From: Marinobacter adhaerens HP15
GTDB lineage: Bacteria > Pseudomonadota > Gammaproteobacteria > Pseudomonadales > Oleiphilaceae
Reading direction: 5' to 3'
Length of the DNA: 64,000 bases
NCBI RefSeq assembly: GCF_000166295.1
Contig: NC_017506.1
Location: 1,426,001-1,490,000 of the forward strand
Each line of letters begins with the position of its first letter. Within the stretch, counting starts at the first letter, position 1. Of the stretch, positions 27,285 to 34,711 are shown piece by piece. A program made the position numbers and the translations under genes. Below the pieces are notes generated by a model. That model was not told the origin of the DNA. It was given only the letters and a program-made list of their open reading frames with translations, and did not search any database.

Positions 27285-29459
27285 TTGTCCAAATCTGTAT
27301 TTTTCGTAACCTGCCCGAAGGGGGTGGAATACCTACTGGCGGACGAGCTCAGCACCTTTGGTCTGGATACCGTACGCAATGCCCCGGCCGGGGTCTGGGT
27401 GGAAGGTTCTCTGGAGGGTGGTTATCGCGCCTGCTTATGGTCGCGTCTCGCCAACCGGGTGATCCTTCACATTGATGAAGTGGATGCCAACAGCGGCGAC
27501 CAGCTCTATGACGGCGTTGTTCACATGGACTGGCAGCAGCACATTCCTGTGCATGGCAGTTTCCGCGTTACGTTCCTCGGTCAGAACGAGGCCATCCGCA
27601 ATACGCAATATGGCGCTCAAAGGGTCAAGGACGGCATTGTGGACCGGTTTCAGGCCAATGGCGGACCGCGGCCTTCAGTGGATGCCAAGAATCCGGATGT
27701 CATTGTCTCCGCGCGACTCAATCGTGGCCGCTTGTCCCTGGGCATTGATCTGAGCGGTCACAGCCTGCACATGCGAGGCTATCGTACGGATCAGGGCCTG
27801 GCACCCCTGAAGGAAAACCTGGCCGCGGCATTGCTGATGCGAGCGGGCTGGCCAGAAATCGCCGCCGCCGGCGGCGATTTCGTGGACCCGATGTGCGGTT
27901 CAGGCACCCTCGTGGTTGAAGCTGCCATGATGGCGCTGGATATGGCGCCCGGCCGCAAGCAGGAAAGGTTCGGTTTCGAGAAGTGGCCGGGCCATCAACC
28001 GGAGCTCTGGTTATCGCTGCGCCAGGAGGCGGAGCGTCGCGCCCACGAGGGCAAGCAAGGGCGGATCCCGAGAATGGCGGGCTTTGACCAGGACAGCCGG
28101 GTCATCGGGACCGCCTGGAAAAACATCCAGAGGGCAGGTCTGGAGAATGTTGTGTACGTTGAGGCTCGCGCAGTCGATGCCCTGGAACTGGAAGGCGACT
28201 GGTCTGATCAGGGGCTGGTCCTCACCAATCCCCCTTACGGTGAGCGGTTGAGTGAGCGCAGGGAATTGGGCGGCTTGTACCAGGCCCTGGGCGACGCGGT
28301 TAAACGCTGCGTTCCAGGCTGGCGCCTCGGTGTATTTACCGGAGCCCCGGAATTCGGCAAGTCCATCGGATTGAGAAGTTACAAACAATACCGGCTTTTC
28401 AACGGCAAGCTGCCCGCCCAGTTGCTGCTGTTCGAGATAAATGAAGTGAGCGCCATGACACCGAGGACCCCGGATATTCCCGGTGAGGTCACCCCTCGGA
28501 TTGCCAATGAGGAACGCGCGGCCATGTTGCGCAATCGCCTCAAGAAGAACGTGAAGACCATTGGGCAGTGGGCAAGAAAGCAGGGCATTGGTTGCTACCG
28601 CCTCTACGATGCCGATATGCCGGAGTATGCGTTGGCGATCGATATCTATGAGGGGCGGGTGCACGTGCAAGAGTATGCGGCCCCGAAATCGGTGGATGAG
28701 CGTGCTGCTCGAGAACGCCTGGCGGAGGCCCTTGCAGTCATTCCCGAAGCACTGGGAGTGGAGCCGGAGGATATGGTGTGCAAGCAGCGCCAGCGGCAAA
28801 CCGGCACCAATCAGTACGAGAAGCAGGCAGTCAGTGGCGAGTTTTTCAGGGTTCACGAACACGGCTGCGTGTTGAAGGTGAACCTCAAGGATTATCTGGA
28901 CACGGGTCTGTTTCTGGATCATCGGCCGGTGCGGCACTGGATTCAGCAGCATTCGGAAAACCAGCGATTCCTGAACCTGTTCTGTTATACCGGCGCGGCC
29001 ACTGTTCACGCTGTTGTTGGAGGCGCCAGCCGCTCGCTCAGTCTGGATATGTCAAAGACGTATGTCGGCTGGGCCGAGGAGAACCTTGCGCTGAACGGAG
29101 CCGACCCCAAGAAGCATCGGGTAGAGCAGGCAGACTGCCTCGCCTGGCTGGCAGACCGGAAAACGGCGGACCAACGGTTTGACCTGATCTTCATGGATCC
29201 GCCGACCTTTTCCAACTCTGCCCGTATGGCCGGCGTTCTGGATATCCAGAAGGATCACCCCACGCTGGTCAGGCAGGCCATGGCACGGTTGAGTTCCGAC
29301 GGGTTGCTGATCTTTTCCACCAATTTCCGACGCTTCAAGCTGGACGAGACACTGGAAAGCGAGTTCGAGGTTGCTGAAGTGACGCGGGATACCCTGGACA
29401 AGGATTTTCAACGCAACGCCCGGATTCACCGGTGCTGGCATATCCGCCACAAGGCTTAA
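27285..29459 (+). CDS. rlmL: Bifunctional 23S rRNA methyltransferase RlmKL
   Basis: Makes m2G2445 (RlmL part) and m7G2069 (RlmK part) in 23S rRNA. The 724-residue protein has an N-terminal THUMP domain (about 1-160), a first SAM-dependent methyltransferase domain with 'FVDPMCGSGTLVVEAAMMAL' and the catalytic 'LTNPPYGERL', and a second domain with 'FLNLFCYTGAATVHAVVGGA' and 'IFMDPPTFSNSARM'. The start is taken as TTG at 27285 because GGAG (27275-27278) is six bases before it; a TTG at 27279 touches the Shine-Dalgarno sequence. It is divergent from rmf. Confidence 0.95.
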   Translation: MSKSVFFVTCPKGVEYLLADELSTFGLDTVRNAPAGVWVEGSLEGGYRACLWSRLANRVILHIDEVDANSGDQLYDGVVHMDWQQHIPVHGSFRVTFLGQNEAIRNTQYGAQRVKDGIVDRFQANGGPRPSVDAKNPDVIVSARLNRGRLSLGIDLSGHSLHMRGYRTDQGLAPLKENLAAALLMRAGWPEIAAAGGDFVDPMCGSGTLVVEAAMMALDMAPGRKQERFGFEKWPGHQPELWLSLRQEAERRAHEGKQGRIPRMAGFDQDSRVIGTAWKNIQRAGLENVVYVEARAVDALELEGDWSDQGLVLTNPPYGERLSERRELGGLYQALGDAVKRCVPGWRLGVFTGAPEFGKSIGLRSYKQYRLFNGKLPAQLLLFEINEVSAMTPRTPDIPGEVTPRIANEERAAMLRNRLKKNVKTIGQWARKQGIGCYRLYDADMPEYALAIDIYEGRVHVQEYAAPKSVDERAARERLAEALAVIPEALGVEPEDMVCKQRQRQTGTNQYEKQAVSGEFFRVHEHGCVLKVNLKDYLDTGLFLDHRPVRHWIQQHSENQRFLNLFCYTGAATVHAVVGGASRSLSLDMSKTYVGWAEENLALNGADPKKHRVEQADCLAWLADRKTADQRFDLIFMDPPTFSNSARMAGVLDIQKDHPTLVRQAMARLSSDGLLIFSTNFRRFKLDETLESEFEVAEVTRDTLDKDFQRNARIHRCWHIRHKA

Positions 29460-29509
29460 TGGCGATCTGGTAGCGGGTCGGATCAGCAACACGAGATCCG
29501 GCCGGCCAT

Positions 29510-30118
29510 TCAGAACTCGTAGCGCAGTCCGCCGGAAAACTGGAAGGTGTTCACATCCGTTCCCGTATCTTCGAAAAGCTTTCCGCCTTCGAAGACCAGA
29601 AACGTATCGTCCATCACTTCGAAATCAAGCCCTGCAATCCAGCTGATGGAGAAGCCGCTGTCCGGGAACTCGCCTTCGAGATCCAGGTAGGGGTTGTTGC
29701 GATCATTTGCGGGATCGCTGATCTCGCCTTCGCCGTGGATATAGGAAAAGCCGAACTGACCGTAGAGGTTTGCATAGTCGGTGATCGGGTAGTGCAGGCC
29801 CATGTACCAGCTGGCGTAGTAATCAACGCTCAGTGTCAGGTCACTGTCCGGTACCTCGGCGTCTTTGAAGCCACCACCGGCCCGCAGCTCGGCGTGAAAC
29901 AGATCGGTTATGTGGCCACCCACCACCAGTGTTCCGCCTGTGCCCCAGGCGGTTTCCTTGGTGTTTTCACCGATGGTGCGGTGGTTGTAGGTGGTTGCCA
30001 GCAGCCCGATGTAGTGTTTGTCGGCCCTTGGCGTTTCCTGGGCCAGGGCGGCCTGGGATGCGAGGAGCAGGGCAGGGACAAGCGGACAGACGAGGGGCGT
30101 TCGCACAACCTTGTTCAT
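29510..30118 (-). CDS. Outer membrane beta-barrel protein (OmpA/OmpW-like small barrel)
   Basis: A 202-residue exported protein with a signal peptide (about residues 1-27, ending ALAQ), then alternating polar/aromatic strands such as 'KHYIGLLATTYNHR', 'DYYASWYMGLHYPI', 'NLYGQFGFSYIHGEG' and 'VFEGGKLFEDTG', and a terminal 'FQFSGGLRYEF' with the C-terminal Phe recognised by BamA. This is the pattern of an eight-stranded barrel domain; the specific role is unknown. ATG 30118 is chosen because AGGAAG lies about eight bases upstream; a start seven codons earlier is less likely. It stands alone, convergent with rlmL. Confidence 0.78.
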   Translation of the reverse strand: MNKVVRTPLVCPLVPALLLASQAALAQETPRADKHYIGLLATTYNHRTIGENTKETAWGTGGTLVVGGHITDLFHAELRAGGGFKDAEVPDSDLTLSVDYYASWYMGLHYPITDYANLYGQFGFSYIHGEGEISDPANDRNNPYLDLEGEFPDSGFSISWIAGLDFEVMDDTFLVFEGGKLFEDTGTDVNTFQFSGGLRYEF

Positions 30119-30225
30119 TGTTATCGGGCTTCCTGACATGGGCGAATACGGGCTGATTCTGCCTCGTGTAACCGTTTGTTACGTCGACCCGTGTCACACT
30201 TCCCCCTGTCAATTCCTGCTGTTTC

Positions 30226-30711
30226 TCAATCCTCGTCGAACAGGCCCTCTTCCCGCGCCATCAGCAGCAGTGCGTAGACGCCATTTTCAGGCAACTGGGG
30301 TTCCAGGCTTTCCTCGAACAGGAGCTGGCGGCGGCGGTCTTCCAGGGTTTCGCTGTCCAGGCCTGTGATCAGCTCACTGATGGGTGCGATTTCGAACGGG
30401 GCCTCCTGTGCCACGGCCGTGAAAATGAGGTCTACCAGAATCTCGTCCGGATCGAGGCCGTCCACGAAGACGGTCTGGTCGGGCAGATCCTGGTGCAGTT
30501 CCCGGGCCAGCTCGATCAGGGGCACGCCCTGTTCTTCAAGGTAGAGGAGGTCGACATCGCCCAGGTCACCGTCTTCCGGGAGCCAGTCGTCGGAAGGGGC
30601 GATGACCACGGTTTTCATTCGGCCGTCTTCCAGCGACCAGGCCATGGCGGTGGGAAACAGCGCGTCGTCGGTCTGGCAGTATTCAATGTCGAGAAATCTC
30701 GGTGCTGGCAC
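30226..30711 (-). CDS. Uncharacterised acidic protein, possibly a degenerate 3'-5' exonuclease fold
   Basis: A 161-residue acidic cytosolic protein. 'FLDIEYCQTDD', 'FPTAMAWSLEDGR' and 'VFVDGLDPDEILVDLIF' resemble the first (DxE), 'P-x-x-x-AWS' and second Asp motifs of DnaQ-like RNase H-fold exonucleases, but the usual C-terminal His/Asp motif is not clear ('NGVYALLLMAREEGLF'). It may therefore be a shortened or inactive relative. I do not assign a function. It is divergent from the aminopeptidase gene, about 120 bases away. Confidence 0.6.
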   Translation of the reverse strand: MPAPRFLDIEYCQTDDALFPTAMAWSLEDGRMKTVVIAPSDDWLPEDGDLGDVDLLYLEEQGVPLIELARELHQDLPDQTVFVDGLDPDEILVDLIFTAVAQEAPFEIAPISELITGLDSETLEDRRRQLLFEESLEPQLPENGVYALLLMAREEGLFDED

Positions 30712-30832
30712 GTTGGGCTCCCGGTGATGGTTGATTTGTGACCCGGTTATAGGGAATGTCCGTTGACGCAGTATGAGGCTTTACGGCTTCATGCCATACT
30801 GTTGGCGCAATTATCTTTTAATCAGGGACATC

Positions 30833-32122
30833 ATGGAACACGCTGAATTTAACAAAGATTTATTGAAGTTTCTGAACACTTCCCCCACACCCTGGCATGC
30901 GGTCGACACCATGAAACAACGGCTGAGTGCGGCTGGGTTTCAGGAGCTGGATGAGCGGGAAGACTGGTCGCTGGTGAGCAACCAGGGCTATTACGTTGTC
31001 CGCAACGGCTCCTCAATTGTCGCCTTCCGAACCGGCAGCAAAGATGTCACCACCTCGGGAATCCGCATGGTGGGTGCTCATACCGACAGCCCCTGCCTGA
31101 AGGTCAAGCCGAACCCTGAGCTCCGCCGCAAGGGCTTCTTCCAGTTAGGTGTCGAAGTATACGGTGGTGTGCTGCTGAATCCCTGGTTTGACCGGGATCT
31201 TTCCCTGGCCGGTCGGGTGACGGTGCTGGACGAAGACGGCAAGGTGCGGGACACCCTGGTGGATTTCCGTAAGCCTGTGGCATTCATTCCGAGCCTGGCA
31301 ATCCATCTTGATCGAGAAGCCAACAGCAATCGCACGGTTAACCCACAGACCGATCTGCCCCCGGTTCTGATGCAGGTTCCTGAGAGCGATACCACCAGCT
31401 TCGTGGATCTGCTGTCCCAGCAGGTCAAGGCCGAGACCGGGCTCACTGTCCGCAAGGTCCTGGGTTACGAGCTCAGTTTCTACGATGCCCGTGAAGCCTC
31501 GTTTGTCGGATTGCGTGATGATTTCATCGCCTCGGCTCGCCTGGACAACCTTCTGAGTTGTTACATTGGCCTCCAGTCGCTGCTGAAAACCTCCGGGGAC
31601 GAAGCCGCGTTGCTGGTCTGCAACGATCACGAGGAAGTTGGCAGTATGTCTGCCGAAGGTGCACAAGGGCCGTTCCTGACAGCGGTTCTGGACCGCTGGG
31701 TCGGCGCTGGCAAGGCTCGTGCTATTGCCAACTCAATGATGGTGTCGGCGGACAATGCCCATGGCATTCATCCGAATTACATGGATAAACATGATGAGAA
31801 TCATGGCCCGATTCTCAATCAGGGGCCGGTGATCAAGGTCAACCATAACCAGCGGTACGCCACCAACAGTCGATCGGCAGCAGTTTACCGGCACATCAGT
31901 GACGAGCTGGGGTTGCCTCACCAGACCTTTGTGGTTCGGAGCGATATGGGCTGTGGCAGCACCATTGGGCCCCTGACGGCGGGGAACCTGGGTGTAACCA
32001 CGCTGGATATTGGCGTGCCCCAGTTCGGTATGCATTCCATTCGGGAGCTGATTGGCACCGAGGATGGGTTCACGTTGTTCCGCGTGCTGACCGAATTCAT
32101 GCAGCGCGAGCAGATTTTCTGA
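30833..32122 (+). CDS. apeB: M18 family aspartyl aminopeptidase
   Basis: A zinc-dependent cytosolic aminopeptidase that removes N-terminal acidic residues. The 429-residue protein has '[19 protein letters not shown]' at the start, the metal ligands in '[14 protein letters not shown]', '[16 protein letters not shown]', '[15 protein letters not shown]' and '[14 protein letters not shown]', and the C-terminal '[15 protein letters not shown]'. The frame opens 20 codons earlier, but the ATG at 30833 gives the standard family length and has AGGGA about seven bases before it. A hairpin lies just after the stop, shared with the convergent tRNA-Asn. Confidence 0.94.
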   Translation: MEHAEFNKDLLKFLNTSPTPWHAVDTMKQRLSAAGFQELDEREDWSLVSNQGYYVVRNGSSIVAFRTGSKDVTTSGIRMVGAHTDSPCLKVKPNPELRRKGFFQLGVEVYGGVLLNPWFDRDLSLAGRVTVLDEDGKVRDTLVDFRKPVAFIPSLAIHLDREANSNRTVNPQTDLPPVLMQVPESDTTSFVDLLSQQVKAETGLTVRKVLGYELSFYDAREASFVGLRDDFIASARLDNLLSCYIGLQSLLKTSGDEAALLVCNDHEEVGSMSAEGAQGPFLTAVLDRWVGAGKARAIANSMMVSADNAHGIHPNYMDKHDENHGPILNQGPVIKVNHNQRYATNSRSAAVYRHISDELGLPHQTFVVRSDMGCGSTIGPLTAGNLGVTTLDIGVPQFGMHSIRELIGTEDGFTLFRVLTEFMQREQIF

Positions 32123-32132
32123 GGCCGTAAAC

Positions 32133-32167
32133 GAAAAATGCCGCTGGTTCAGAAGAATCAGCGGCAT
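32133..32167. terminator. Bidirectional terminator between apeB and tRNA-Asn
   Basis: ATGCCGCTG (32138-32146) pairs with CAGCGGCAT (32159-32167) around a 12-base loop. A five-A run on the left gives TTTTT after the stem for the minus-strand tRNA transcript; on the plus strand the stem is followed by TTTC after apeB. It parallels the terminator of the first tRNA-Asn copy. Confidence 0.78.
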
Positions 32168-32178
32168 TTCGGAATAAG

Positions 32179-32254
32179 TGGCTCCCCGAGCTGGGCTCGA
32201 ACCAGCGACAAACGGATTAACAGTCCGTTGCTCTACCAACTGAGCTATCGGGGA
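32179..32254 (-). tRNA. tRNA-Asn (GTT), second copy
   Basis: A 76-base gene identical to the copy at 17579-17654, with acceptor TCCCCGA/TCGGGGA, anticodon GTT within CTGTTAA, and encoded CCA. It has its own near-consensus promoter and hairpin terminator, so both copies are probably active. The immediate flanks (AAGTGG before, TCGGGGAAC after) also resemble those of the first copy. Confidence 0.97.
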
Positions 32255-32273
32255 ACAGCATCAAGTGGCGCGC

Positions 32274-32302
32274 ATATTAAGCGCTTTGGTTTACGGGGTC
32301 AA
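32274..32302 (-). promoter_or_regulatory. Sigma70 promoter of tRNA-Asn (second copy)
   Basis: On the minus strand TTGACC (32297-32302) and TAATAT (32274-32279) are spaced by 17 bases, followed by GCGCGCC. The arrangement copies the promoter of the first tRNA-Asn gene, while the 17-base spacers differ in sequence, indicating selection on the boxes and the GC-rich discriminator. Confidence 0.82.
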
Positions 32303-32326
32303 CCCCCTGATATGAAAGGCTAAAAA

Positions 32327-33292
32327 TTGTACGAAAGCAGGACTCTTCACTACCGGCCCCCGCCGTGGTTGCGCAACGGTCACGTTCAGTCTGTCTGGCC
32401 CACACTGTTTCGCAAAGTCCCGATGGTGGAACCGGAGCCGGAAGTGATCGCCACACCGGATGACGACGAACTGCACCTGGACTGGTACCGGCAGGGTAGC
32501 GATCGCCTGGCCATCGTGTCTCATGGTCTGGAAGGTCACAGCAGGCGGCCCTACGTGCTCGGTTTAACTCGCGCCCTGCTTCGGGAAGGCTGGGATGTTC
32601 TTGCCTGGAACTTCCGCTCTTGTGGCGGGGTTATGAATCGGCAACCGAGGTTCTATCACAGTGGCGCCACCGAGGATCTCGGCCTGGTGGTGAATCACGG
32701 TTTGTCAGGTGCTTACGACACCCTGTTTCTTTCCGGGTTCAGCATGGGGGGCAATCTGACGCTGCTTTATCTGGGCGAACAGGGTGAGCGTGTTGATAGC
32801 CGGATCTGCGGAGCCGTTGCCTATTCGGTTCCCTGCGACCTGGCCGGTAGCGCAGATATGCTGGCGTTGCCCAGCCGAAAGATCTACATGCAGCGCTTTC
32901 TCCGGGATCTGAAGGTAAAAATGGAGGAAAAGGCGGAGAGGTTTCCGGACCAGATTGATATTTCGGGGTTTGATGCCATTCGCAGCTTTCATGAGTTTGA
33001 TGACCGCTACACCGCGCCTCTGCACGGTTTCCGCAATGCCCGGGATTACTGGGCCCAGTGTTCAGCATTGGGGCGCATGCGAGATATCCGCGTGCCGGCG
33101 CTGATGGTGAACGCCGCCGACGATCCGTTTCTCTCGGCGCGCTGTTTCCCGGAATCCCGGCGGGAGTTGGGCGCTCATGTGCGCCTCGAAGCTCCTCGTT
33201 GGGGCGGCCACGTCGGGTTTGTCGAGCATTCGAAAGATGGCTTTTATTGGTCAGAGCGCCGTGCGCTGGCATTCCTCCAGGGATTGACCTGA
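32327..33292 (+). CDS. YheT-like alpha/beta hydrolase
   Basis: A 321-residue cytosolic hydrolase of the YheT/EMB8 family. 'YRPPPWLRNGHVQSVWPTLF' is the family's N-terminal signature. 'VSHGLEGHSRRPYVLGL', 'WNFRSCGG' and the nucleophile elbow 'GFSMGGNL' follow; the Ser in G-x-S-x-G, the Asp in 'NAADDPFL' and the His in 'WGGHVGFVE' form the likely triad. The natural substrate is unknown, probably an ester. The start appears to be TTG at 32327 (AAAGG 8-12 bases upstream); no ATG fits. It is divergent from tRNA-Asn and ends seven bases from convergent tesA. Confidence 0.87.
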   Translation: MYESRTLHYRPPPWLRNGHVQSVWPTLFRKVPMVEPEPEVIATPDDDELHLDWYRQGSDRLAIVSHGLEGHSRRPYVLGLTRALLREGWDVLAWNFRSCGGVMNRQPRFYHSGATEDLGLVVNHGLSGAYDTLFLSGFSMGGNLTLLYLGEQGERVDSRICGAVAYSVPCDLAGSADMLALPSRKIYMQRFLRDLKVKMEEKAERFPDQIDISGFDAIRSFHEFDDRYTAPLHGFRNARDYWAQCSALGRMRDIRVPALMVNAADDPFLSARCFPESRRELGAHVRLEAPRWGGHVGFVEHSKDGFYWSERRALAFLQGLT

Positions 33293-33299
33293 ACCATCT

Positions 33300-33929
33300 T
33301 TATTGCAGGATCGGTTTGAGTACCGGCCAGACATTCTCCAGCAGTTTGCCCTGGGCTTCCTCGGTCGGGTGAATCCCGTCGTCCTGCATCAGCCCGGCCT
33401 GGTTGTAGATGCCGTCCAGGAAAAAGGGAACCAACGCGGTGTCGTATCGGTCAGACAGCTTCGGATAGATTTCGGCAAACATCTCTGTGTAGCGCTGTCC
33501 GTAGTTGGGCGGTATCTGCATGCCCACCAGTACGGCGCGAGCACCCGAGGTCTGCACCTTTTCGATCATGGAGGCGAGATTGGATTCGATTACGTTGGGG
33601 GGAAAGCCGCGAAGGCCATCATTGCCACCCAATTCAATGACCACGACGTCGGGCTCGTTCTCCTCAAGGAGATCAGGCAGCCGGCGGGCACCGCCATCCG
33701 TGGTTTCTCCGCTGATGCTGGCATTGACCACCTCCCAGTCGTTCAACCCTTTGCTCTCGAGCCGGTTTCTCAGCAACTGCACCCAGGCAGTTTCGGAGGG
33801 CACTCCATAGGCCGCACTGAGGCTGTCACCTACGATGAGCAGCGTATTCTGACTGGCCACTGCCGGCAGCGCCAGCACGGCAAACACGAGAAAAAGAATT
33901 GATCTGACGTACACCAATGCCGTATGCAT
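33300..33929 (-). CDS. tesA: TesA-type arylesterase/acyl-CoA thioesterase I/lysophospholipase
   Basis: A periplasmic SGNH hydrolase of about 209 residues, with a signal peptide ('VRSILFLVFAVLALPAVAS') and the four SGNH blocks: 'IVGDSLSAAYG' (nucleophile Ser), 'ISGETTDGG' (Gly), 'ELGGNDGLRG' (Asn) and 'DGIHPTEEAQ' (Asp/His). It hydrolyses acyl thioesters and esters. ATG 33929 is used; GTG 33944 and TTG 33935 just upstream are also possible and one of them may be used, since AAAGG lies close to them. It is divergent from the ybbA-ybbP ABC genes, the same arrangement as in E. coli. Confidence 0.92.
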   Translation of the reverse strand: MHTALVYVRSILFLVFAVLALPAVASQNTLLIVGDSLSAAYGVPSETAWVQLLRNRLESKGLNDWEVVNASISGETTDGGARRLPDLLEENEPDVVVIELGGNDGLRGFPPNVIESNLASMIEKVQTSGARAVLVGMQIPPNYGQRYTEMFAEIYPKLSDRYDTALVPFFLDGIYNQAGLMQDDGIHPTEEAQGKLLENVWPVLKPILQ

Positions 33930-33982
33930 AGACAACCAATACACCTTTAAGCCGTTTTCGAGACCCAGGATCGGGAGATTCC

Positions 33983-34711
33983 GTGAATCAGATGACCAAT
34001 GTTAACCCGGATAGCCAGAGCCCAATGTTACGGGTAGATAACCTGACCCACCGCGTCAGTGTTGAAACCGATACGCTCACGATCTTGCAAGGGGTCACTC
34101 TCGAAATCAATCGGGGAGAATCCGTAGCCATTGTCGGGCGCTCCGGTTCTGGTAAAACCACCCTGTTGGGTTTGCTGGCGGGTCTTGATACGCCCAGCGA
34201 GGGGACGGTGGAGCTGGACGGCTCGGTGATCAGCAAGCTCAGCGAGGATGAGCGGGCAAAACTCCGCGCACACCGGGTTGGCTTTGTATTCCAGTCTTTC
34301 CAGCTTTTGCCGGCGCTAACCGCGCTCGAGAACGTTATGTTGCCGCTGGAGCTTGCCGGCATGGCGTCGCCGGAGAAGAGGGCCCGTGAGCTACTGGAAC
34401 GGGTTGGGCTTGGCGAACGGCTGACCCACACACCCAGACAGCTCTCCGGTGGTGAGCAGCAGCGGGTTGCCATCGCGCGGGCATTTGCGTCTGAGCCGCT
34501 GATCCTGTTCGCTGACGAGCCGACGGGCAACCTGGATAACCGCACCGGTCAGGCAGTGTCTGATCTCTTGATGGCGTTGAACCGGGAGCAGGGCACAACG
34601 TTGGTGATGGTAACCCACGATGAACACCTCGCGGCTCGCTGTAATCGGCAATTCCATATTGAAGCCGGCGTTCTGACCGAACCGGAAGCAGCGCAGGAGA
34701 TGGCGCACTGA
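33983..34711 (+). CDS. ybbA: ABC transporter ATPase, YbbA (LolD-like)
   Basis: A 242-residue cytosolic ABC ATPase of the MacB/LolD subfamily. Walker A is '[19 protein letters not shown]', the Q-loop '[20 protein letters not shown]', the signature '[17 protein letters not shown]', Walker B '[12 protein letters not shown]' and the H-loop '[10 protein letters not shown]'. The start is a GTG at 33983 with GGGAG five bases before it. It overlaps the permease gene by one base (TGATG) and lies opposite tesA. The YbbA-YbbP system probably acts on lipids or lipoproteins at the inner membrane; its substrate is not settled. Confidence 0.93.
   Translation: MNQMTNVNPDSQSPMLRVDNLTHRVSVETDTLTILQGVTLEINRGESVAIVGRSGSGKTTLLGLLAGLDTPSEGTVELDGSVISKLSEDERAKLRAHRVGFVFQSFQLLPALTALENVMLPLELAGMASPEKRARELLERVGLGERLTHTPRQLSGGEQQRVAIARAFASEPLILFADEPTGNLDNRTGQAVSDLLMALNREQGTTLVMVTHDEHLAARCNRQFHIEAGVLTEPEAAQEMAH

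Noticed and set aside
29510..30118. Assignment of the barrel protein to a specific porin such as OmpW
   Set aside because: It has the general small-barrel pattern only; no family-specific motif was found.
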